Positions 58,982 to 64,000 of a stretch of DNA of 64,000 bases are shown here, piece after piece (position 1 is the first letter of the stretch; each line of letters opens with the position of its first letter). The stretch is from contig JBMNJV010000003.1 of assembly GCA_050951845.1 (NCBI GenBank), forward strand, positions 62,001-126,000. Direction: 5' to 3'. A program made the position numbers and the translations under genes. A model generated the notes under the pieces. That model ran no database searches. It was not told the origin of the DNA and was given only the letters and a program-made list of their open reading frames with translations. The DNA is from UBA5436 sp050951845. GTDB lineage: Bacteria > Bacillota > Clostridia > Saccharofermentanales > DTU023.

Positions 58982-59785
58982 TCAATTTGGTTTAATATTG
59001 TTCTTTAACCAGGATTTCAAACTGATTAAATTGAATTTCCTGGCCAGACGTTTATACCACGGAAACAAGGAAATATCCTGAGGGTAAAATAGATGGGCAT
59101 GATTCATATCAAGAAAAACCGGATAGAGATAAAAGGTTTGTTCAGTACTGACATAATTAACGATTCCCGCTCCGGCAGAGAGAATTTCTTCTTCATTCTT
59201 CATGTCCGTAATCAAAATTAAATTGTTTTGCGTGACCGGCTTATTCGGGTTTTCCGCTTCAACAAATCGCAAAGTTTCCGACAGAATATTATCGATAATC
59301 AGAACATTGAGCAGCGGACGATAAAGCAAAAATATCCGATGATGTTTACTCTGAAATTTGTGATTAATGAAATTGGTCTTTTTTTCAAAAATCAGACCCA
59401 GACGATGTTTGGCAACTTGTTGATAATTTTGCCGGTCAAGCCAGTCGATGATCAGCTGTACAATATTTCCCTGTTGACTGAGTTGCTTAACCAAGGTGGG
59501 GTTGAGTTTGTATTTTTTTACTTTTGCCAATTTGGCCAGACTTTTGGGATCGGCAGGATTATAGGGCTGAATTATGTGATTAGCGATCATAGTATTGATA
59601 CTGCTGACACAAAGAAAGAAATATAAAATTGCTAAAACGGCAAAAATTAAATTGAGCCATTTCATTGCGATTAAAGGTTCTAAGTGTTGTATATTGCTCC
59701 GGATCCAGAGCAGAGCAAATCCGAGCAATAGCAGAATAAGAACTTGATTAATAATGTTGCGGATTTTCCAATGCTTTTGTATCAC
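58982..59785 (-). CDS. unknown membrane protein, partner of the metzincin-like gene
   Basis: A 267-residue protein with two N-terminal membrane helices (about 13-30 and 44-63) and a ~200-residue cytoplasmic region. That region has a Lys-rich helix (LAKLAKVKKYKLNPTLVKQL) and a mixed alpha/beta part including ILITDMKNEEEILSAGAG. I recognise no family. It lies 16 nt upstream of the metzincin-like gene on the same strand, so the two are likely expressed together. Confidence 0.7.
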   Translation of the reverse strand: MIQKHWKIRNIINQVLILLLLGFALLWIRSNIQHLEPLIAMKWLNLIFAVLAILYFFLCVSSINTMIANHIIQPYNPADPKSLAKLAKVKKYKLNPTLVKQLSQQGNIVQLIIDWLDRQNYQQVAKHRLGLIFEKKTNFINHKFQSKHHRIFLLYRPLLNVLIIDNILSETLRFVEAENPNKPVTQNNLILITDMKNEEEILSAGAGIVNYVSTEQTFYLYPVFLDMNHAHLFYPQDISLFPWYKRLARKFNLISLKSWLKNNIKPN

Positions 59786-59915
59786 ACTTAACTCCTGATT
59801 TTTTTCTCATTGTATCACTAAAGAAAACATTTTCAAACTTAAGTGCAAATCCGGTGGAAAATCTCATTTTTTGCTAAAATATTAAATTACCGGAAGTTTT
59901 CAAAAAAATATATTA

Positions 59916-60197
59916 TTAATCGTTTTCCGCAGAATAAGGATTAGCAATATCAGCTACTCCCAAAGTGTTTTCCTGAAATTCCGGAAAGGTCTGATCAAAG
60001 TCGTTTCCGATCAGAGTGTCAAGACTGATCTTAAAGTAAGAACTGATTTTTTTGGCAACAGCCAGACTGGGGGTTCTTTCCGCATTTTCATAATGTGAAA
60101 TTAAACTGCGGGAGATGCCTAGTTCCTTCGACAACATTAATTGAGTTAAATGATTTTGTTTACGTAATTGTCTGAGGTTATTTGAAAAATCCGTCAT
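59916..60197 (-). CDS. XRE-family transcriptional regulator (93 aa)
   Basis: A 93-residue DNA-binding protein with a Cro/CI HTH at 5-60: LRQLRKQNHLTQLMLSKELGISRSLISHYENAERTPS. The ~33 residues after it are short and acidic (LIGNDFDQTFPEFQENTLG). The start at 60197 is fixed by AGGTGG. It is divergent from a second small XRE gene, with symmetric TGTTACA elements between them. Confidence 0.9.
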   Translation of the reverse strand: MTDFSNNLRQLRKQNHLTQLMLSKELGISRSLISHYENAERTPSLAVAKKISSYFKISLDTLIGNDFDQTFPEFQENTLGVADIANPYSAEND

Positions 60198-60224
60198 ATG
60201 AACCACCTGAACTAAAAGAAAATA

Positions 60225-60385
60225 ATGTTACAATCAGCAACTGTTTCATATTGTAACATATTTTTTGTAATAAGTAGTTAATCAGTTACAGAGAAGATAA
60301 AATTTATTAAAAAACTGAACTTAAAAAGGAAATCATTTTAATTTAAGATGAAGAATATAGAAATTCGTGATACAATAAGTAACAT
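60225..60385. promoter_or_regulatory. symmetric TGTTACA operator cluster between two xre genes
   Basis: A 10-bp perfect inverted repeat ATGTTACAAT (60225-60234) / ATTGTAACAT (60250-60259) sits near the minus-strand start. Further GTTACA (60285-60290), TTGTAAT (60265-60271) and AGTAACAT (60378-60385) words lie towards the plus-strand gene. The last one directly follows a TACAAT -10-like hexamer at 60371-60376. Confidence 0.6.
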
Positions 60386-60418
60386 TAAATTATTATTAAT
60401 AATACAAGGAGTAATAAG

Positions 60419-60607
60419 ATGCGTGATTGGTTAAAAGAGCTCCGTTTAGCATCAGGTTATACTCAGACCGATATTGCGAATTATTTGAAAATTTCCCGTT
60501 CTTACTATACTCAAATAGAGTTGGGAAATAGAAATCCCTCGCCTAAAATTGCAATTGAATTAGGCAGATTTTTAGCTTTCGATTGGACTCGTTTTTTTGA
60601 ATCATAG
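60419..60607 (+). CDS. small XRE-family transcriptional regulator (62 aa)
   Basis: A 62-residue protein that is almost only a Cro/CI HTH: LKELRLASGYTQTDIANYLKISRSYYTQIELGNRNPS. CAAGGAG ribosome site. It lies divergent to the 93-residue XRE gene, with TGTTACA-type elements between. Such minimal HTH proteins often act as partners or antagonists of a larger repressor. No other phage genes are nearby. Confidence 0.85.
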   Translation: MRDWLKELRLASGYTQTDIANYLKISRSYYTQIELGNRNPSPKIAIELGRFLAFDWTRFFES

Positions 60608-60671
60608 CTATAATTGTTCAGTAATCAAAACTTATTGCTAACTTTATTTCACAATTGTTCATTTTAAAGTC

Positions 60672-60725
60672 TTGAAGATGTTTGTGAGGATGCTATAATA
60701 GTTTTGAAAGTCAAAGAAAGTCAAA
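60672..60725 (+). promoter_or_regulatory. ctsR promoter with CtsR box
   Basis: TTGAAG (60672-60677) and TATAAT (60694-60699, extended TGC), 16 bp apart. Immediately after lies AGTCAAAGAAAGTCAAA (60709-60725), matching the tandem CtsR heptad consensus RGTCAAA-NAN-RGTCAAA. CtsR bound here would block initiation, so the operon is autoregulated and heat-inducible. Confidence 0.9.
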
Positions 60726-60850
60726 GTCGAAAACGCTGTTAATGAGAATAAGCTAGTGTATAGAAAACAGCACAATATAAAAACAATGACATTAATATAA
60801 ATTAATTTAATTCAGCAAAATTCGATGAAACAGGTAAAGGAGTGAGGTTA

Positions 60851-61333
60851 GTGTCAAGGATAAGTGATTCAATTGAAGCGATTTTGAAGCAAATGTTGGA
60901 TGAAAATGAGGGAATTGCAGAATTTACCCGTAATGAGTTGGCGGAAAAAATGAATTGTGTACCTTCTCAAATAACTTATGTTCTCCAGACGAGATTTACC
61001 AACGGTATGGGTTATCTCAAAGAGAGTAAACGCGGAGGCGGAGGGTCGATAACGATCAGAAGAGTAGAATTTTCTTCGCCTAAACAACAACTTGCACAGC
61101 AAATACAATCCATACCCAAGAGTCTAAGTCAACAAAAAGCATTTTTGATTTTGGACAATTTAAGTGAACAAGATGTTCTTGATGAGAGAATTTCGAAAAT
61201 AATCAAATCTGCAGTTTCACATCAGGCTTTACATAAAGTGCCTAATAATATTGTTGATCAAGTTCGTTCGGATCTTTTTGTAAATATCTTGCTGGCTCTG
61301 TATCAACAAAGAAATGTAGGAGGAAATATATAA
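60851..61333 (+). CDS. ctsR: heat-shock repressor CtsR
   Basis: A 160-residue class III heat-shock repressor. The N-terminal winged HTH reads SRISDSIEAILKQMLDENEG and NELAEKMNCVPSQITYVLQT; the wing has the Gly-rich heat-sensing loop RGGGGSITI. The GTG at 60851 is chosen for AAGGAG at good spacing; an upstream in-frame GTG at 60842 is too close to it. It overlaps mcsA by one base (TAATG). The C-terminal domain is the target of McsB. Confidence 0.95.
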   Translation: MSRISDSIEAILKQMLDENEGIAEFTRNELAEKMNCVPSQITYVLQTRFTNGMGYLKESKRGGGGSITIRRVEFSSPKQQLAQQIQSIPKSLSQQKAFLILDNLSEQDVLDERISKIIKSAVSHQALHKVPNNIVDQVRSDLFVNILLALYQQRNVGGNI

Positions 61334-61917
61334 TGTTATGTGATAAATGTCAAAAAAATGAAGCGAATATTTCAGTTCAAACGATGGTTAACGGTGTAGC
61401 AAAAACCTATCATCTTTGTTCCGAATGTGCTCAAAAGCAAGGATTTTTCCAATCAGGATTTGATTTTGAGAATTTTCCGATGGCAAATTTTTTAGGTAAA
61501 GCATTATTTAATTTTCCGTTTGCTTCCTTGAGCAATCAGCCTGCAACTATTGGAACTAATATTAAAAAGTCCGTACGGTGTCCCGGCTGCGGTCAGGATT
61601 TTGCCGATTTGAGAAAAGCCGGTCTGTTCGGTTGTCCTGAATGTTATACAACATTTCATGATGTAATTCGTTCAATGTTGGATCAGATTCATGGCGGACA
61701 TATCCATGATGCCGCGCAAGTTGTACCGGAAAAGATTGAATTTGAGCAAACTCAACCTCTTACGGAAATTGAGAAATTACGATCTGAATTACAGAAGAAA
61801 ATTCAATTGGAACAATATGAAGAAGCTGCTTTGCTCAGAGACAAAATCAAGGATTTAACTGCTGCCCAAGCAGATGAAACTGCAAATAATAATAAGACTG
61901 AAGGAGAAGCAAAATAA
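61333..61917 (+). CDS. mcsA: McsA, activator of McsB
   Basis: A 194-residue zinc protein. Two zinc sites are visible: CDKCQKNEANISV with LCSECA, and CPGCGQDFADLRKAGLFGCP with ECY. A C-terminal UVR-like helix hairpin (EIEKLRSELQKKIQLEQYEE) follows. McsA activates the arginine kinase McsB. One base separates it from mcsB. Confidence 0.95.
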   Translation: MLCDKCQKNEANISVQTMVNGVAKTYHLCSECAQKQGFFQSGFDFENFPMANFLGKALFNFPFASLSNQPATIGTNIKKSVRCPGCGQDFADLRKAGLFGCPECYTTFHDVIRSMLDQIHGGHIHDAAQVVPEKIEFEQTQPLTEIEKLRSELQKKIQLEQYEEAALLRDKIKDLTAAQADETANNNKTEGEAK

Positions 61918-61918
61918 T

Positions 61919-62935
61919 ATGAGTTGGTACGAAGATTACGGACCTGATCAAGACGTGGTAATAAGTACGCGAGTACGTTTTGCCCGTAATATTAAGGGTT
62001 ATAAATTTCCTCATTTACTTGGCGGAGAAGAAACTTCAGAATTGATAAAGAAAATTGTTGAAGCTGTACAAAGGCTTGACCCTAAATCTTTTCGTTTAGT
62101 CGAGTTGAATAGTCTGAATCTCACTGATAAACAAAGTTTAGCGGAAAGACATTTAATCAGTCCGCAACTGATCAATTCTCAACAAAATAAATGTTTACTA
62201 ATCAATCGGGAAGAGTATCTGAGCGTCTTGATATTAGATGAAGATCATCTGAGAATTCAAGCTATCAATGCCGGGTTTAATCCTGATCAGGCTTTTGAAC
62301 AAGCAAAAAACTTGGCGGTTGCTTTGGAAAGTGTTTTAGAAATAGTCTACGATCAAGAATTTGGTTACTTGACGGCTTGTCCGACCAATGTAGGTACGGG
62401 ACTTAGGATTTCTGCTCTCTTACACGTCCCCGGTTTAGCTCATTTGAATCAATTAAAATATCTGATTGAATCTTTGCGCAGATCCGGTTTTACGGTTAGA
62501 GGTTATTATGGTGAAGGCAGTTCCGAACAAGGTCAAATGCTGCAAATTTCAAATCAGATTACATTAGGTAAAACAGATCAGGATCTGGTAAAACAATTTA
62601 AGACGATCTTGAGTGTTTTTATAAAGCAAGAACGTGATGCCAGGAAGCATTGGTATGAAAAAGAACAGATTAAATTGCAAGATAAAATCTATCGCTCTAA
62701 AGCAATTTTAAGTAGTGCCTATTTGATTGGACATGAAGAGGCATTCAATTGTTTAAGCGATGTACGTTTGGGTCGTGCTTTGGATTTTCCCGGATTTCCG
62801 GATTATACCGATATTTTAAGTCTGATGTATTTAATCGGTGTAGGGTCTATACAAAAAAAAGAAGGTGAAATCTTAAACAGCGAACAAAGAGACATCGCCA
62901 GAGCAAAACTGATCAAAAAATATTTTGAAAATTAA
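61919..62935 (+). CDS. mcsB: protein-arginine kinase McsB
   Basis: A 338-residue phosphagen-kinase-like protein arginine kinase. Characteristic elements: VVISTRVRFARNIKGYKFP, VLILDEDHLRIQ, YLTACPTNVGTGLRIS with the conserved Cys, and EGSSEQGQMLQISNQITLG. It tags proteins with phosphoarginine for ClpCP degradation and inactivates CtsR. Length is near normal. GAAGGAG lies inside the end of mcsA. Confidence 0.97.
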   Translation: MSWYEDYGPDQDVVISTRVRFARNIKGYKFPHLLGGEETSELIKKIVEAVQRLDPKSFRLVELNSLNLTDKQSLAERHLISPQLINSQQNKCLLINREEYLSVLILDEDHLRIQAINAGFNPDQAFEQAKNLAVALESVLEIVYDQEFGYLTACPTNVGTGLRISALLHVPGLAHLNQLKYLIESLRRSGFTVRGYYGEGSSEQGQMLQISNQITLGKTDQDLVKQFKTILSVFIKQERDARKHWYEKEQIKLQDKIYRSKAILSSAYLIGHEEAFNCLSDVRLGRALDFPGFPDYTDILSLMYLIGVGSIQKKEGEILNSEQRDIARAKLIKKYFEN

Positions 62936-63046
62936 ACAATAATCAACAAAATAATTTTAAAAGAAATGGTATGGAATTAATCTTTAGAATAATTCAGAAA
63001 TTCTAAATTAAATAATTAATAATAAACGAAATTGGAGGAAATATAT

Positions 63047-64000
63047 ATGATGATAAGATTATCCGAACGTTCCGGTAATGTACTTACCGAAGCATATAAA
63101 ACAGCAAATTCTTACGGTGTAGAATATATAGGAACTGAGCATATATTAAAGGGAATTTTGGTGGAAGGCGGTAAAGCCGGTCAAATTCTGAATAAATATA
63201 ATTTAACTGCTGAAAATGTGACCGAAGTCTTGAATCAGTTTAATAATCAAGAACCGCAAGATTTCTCAGGTGACAGCAATATAAGTGCCGATCAAATATA
63301 CCAAATGATGACACCCAGAACGAAGCAAGTTCTGAACTTGGCAGCTAGAGAAGCAAATGCAAGGAATTCACCTGCGGTAGAACCTGAACATCTGTTATTG
63401 GGTATTTTAAGAGAAGGTGATAGTGTTGCAGTAAGAATTCTGCGGAGTGCCAATATCAGCATTCAAAAACTATATGCCGAAATCATTCAAAGTTTTGGCG
63501 GTTCTTTATTCGGCAGTTTCTTCGGTCAACCCGGAAGCAATGCCGAAGAACCGGATTTAGCGGGTAAAGGAAGTCCGTCAGGACAAGCCGGTTCAAATAA
63601 GAGTTCAACACCGACCCTGGATCAATTCGGTATTGATTTTACGGAAGTAGCCAGAAATGACGGCTTCGATCCGATTATCGGACGTGACGAAGAAATTATG
63701 CGTTCAATGCAAATTCTTTGCCGCAGAACCAAAAACAATCCCGTGTTGATCGGTGAACCGGGTGTAGGCAAAACGGCTATTGCAGAAGGCTTAGCTCAAA
63801 AAATTGCTGCAGATGATGTACCTGATCTTCTGAAAAACAAACGTCTCTTTTCGCTTGATCTTTCCGGTATGCTGGCAGGTGCAAAATACAGGGGTGAATT
63901 TGAAGAACGTCTGAAAAACGGTATTGATGAGGCAGTAAAAGCCGGAGATGTAATTTTGTTTATCGATGAATTACATACGATTATCGGTGCCGGAGCATCA
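63047..64000 (+). CDS. clpC: ATP-dependent Clp protease ATPase ClpC (3' end outside window)
   Basis: The first 318 residues of ClpC. Clp_N repeats (SERSGNVLTEAYKTANSYG.., TPRTKQVLNLAAREANARN) are followed by a Gly/Ser-rich linker and AAA domain 1: IIGRDEEIMRSMQIL, Walker A GEPGVGKTA and Walker B ILFIDELHT. It unfolds phosphoarginine-tagged proteins for ClpP. TTGGAGGA is the ribosome site. It is the fourth gene of the ctsR operon, 111 nt after mcsB, and runs off the right edge. Confidence 0.97.
   Translation, partial: MMIRLSERSGNVLTEAYKTANSYGVEYIGTEHILKGILVEGGKAGQILNKYNLTAENVTEVLNQFNNQEPQDFSGDSNISADQIYQMMTPRTKQVLNLAAREANARNSPAVEPEHLLLGILREGDSVAVRILRSANISIQKLYAEIIQSFGGSLFGSFFGQPGSNAEEPDLAGKGSPSGQAGSNKSSTPTLDQFGIDFTEVARNDGFDPIIGRDEEIMRSMQILCRRTKNNPVLIGEPGVGKTAIAEGLAQKIAADDVPDLLKNKRLFSLDLSGMLAGAKYRGEFEERLKNGIDEAVKAGDVILFIDELHTIIGAGAS

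Overview
This window looks like a chromosomal segment of a low-G+C Gram-positive bacterium, most likely a member of the class Clostridia. The evidence is the ctsR-mcsA-mcsB-clpC heat-shock operon, an IreB/RuvX/DUF1292 cluster, a PTS-type dihydroxyacetone kinase (dhaKLM), strong AAGGAGG-type ribosome binding sites, AT-rich spacers and CCA-encoded tRNAs. The genus cannot be fixed from sequence alone. There are no rRNA genes, CRISPR arrays or complete prophages. Mobile DNA consists of one apparently intact IS110-family element and one decayed IS3-type remnant.

Layout. 1-5.3 kb: a NarL-type two-component system (minus strand) divergent from an ABC exporter (ATPase plus two permeases). 5.3-12.4 kb: VanZ-like protein, uppP, a candidate small RNA, a precorrin-2-dehydrogenase-like/CbiB-like pair, a TraX-family protein and leuS. 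12.7-23.9 kb: an envelope and zinc-ribbon region with a Thr-rich lipoprotein, a DUF3592-like protein, tRNA-Ser, a rhodanese lipoprotein with a thioredoxin-like remnant, an ArsC/Spx-like protein, a DHHW/MBOAT O-acetylation pair and an operon of SPFH, zinc-ribbon and TPM proteins like Bacillus ydjGHI. 24-30 kb: mreB/mbl, rho, secG, dhaKLM. 30.5-31.8 kb: a tRNA Asp-Phe-Val operon and a Crp/Fnr regulator. 32.1-36.4 kb: accessory patch with IS110, an SH3-M23 peptidase, the IS3 remnant and a PadR regulator overlapping a CPBP protease. 36.6-41.5 kb: a complete livJHMGF branched-chain amino-acid ABC operon whose codon choice looks different from its surroundings.

41.6-54.5 kb: polysaccharide deacetylase, RNase R, MtaB, IreB, RuvX, two DUF1292 proteins, a DUF2156 protein, a second CPBP protein, a very large anchored extracellular protein and an AlaX-type editing protein. 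After an 0.9-kb stretch without a convincing gene come an atypical hypoxanthine phosphoribosyltransferase, a cytidylate-kinase-like fusion protein, aroE, a metzincin-like protein with an unknown membrane protein, and a divergent pair of small XRE regulators sharing TGTTACA-type repeats. The window ends inside clpC.

Main observations worth following: a short promoter-operator-terminator unit that looks like a metal-regulated small RNA (6843-6952); a structured 5' noncoding region of the IS110 element that is a good bridge-RNA candidate; an HPRT whose catalytic Asp position carries Arg, beside a kinase-like/nuclease-like fusion; the isolated tetrapyrrole-type gene pair; the metzincin/membrane-protein pair; and several unusually clean operator palindromes. 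All readings come from inspecting the sequence; no database search was run.
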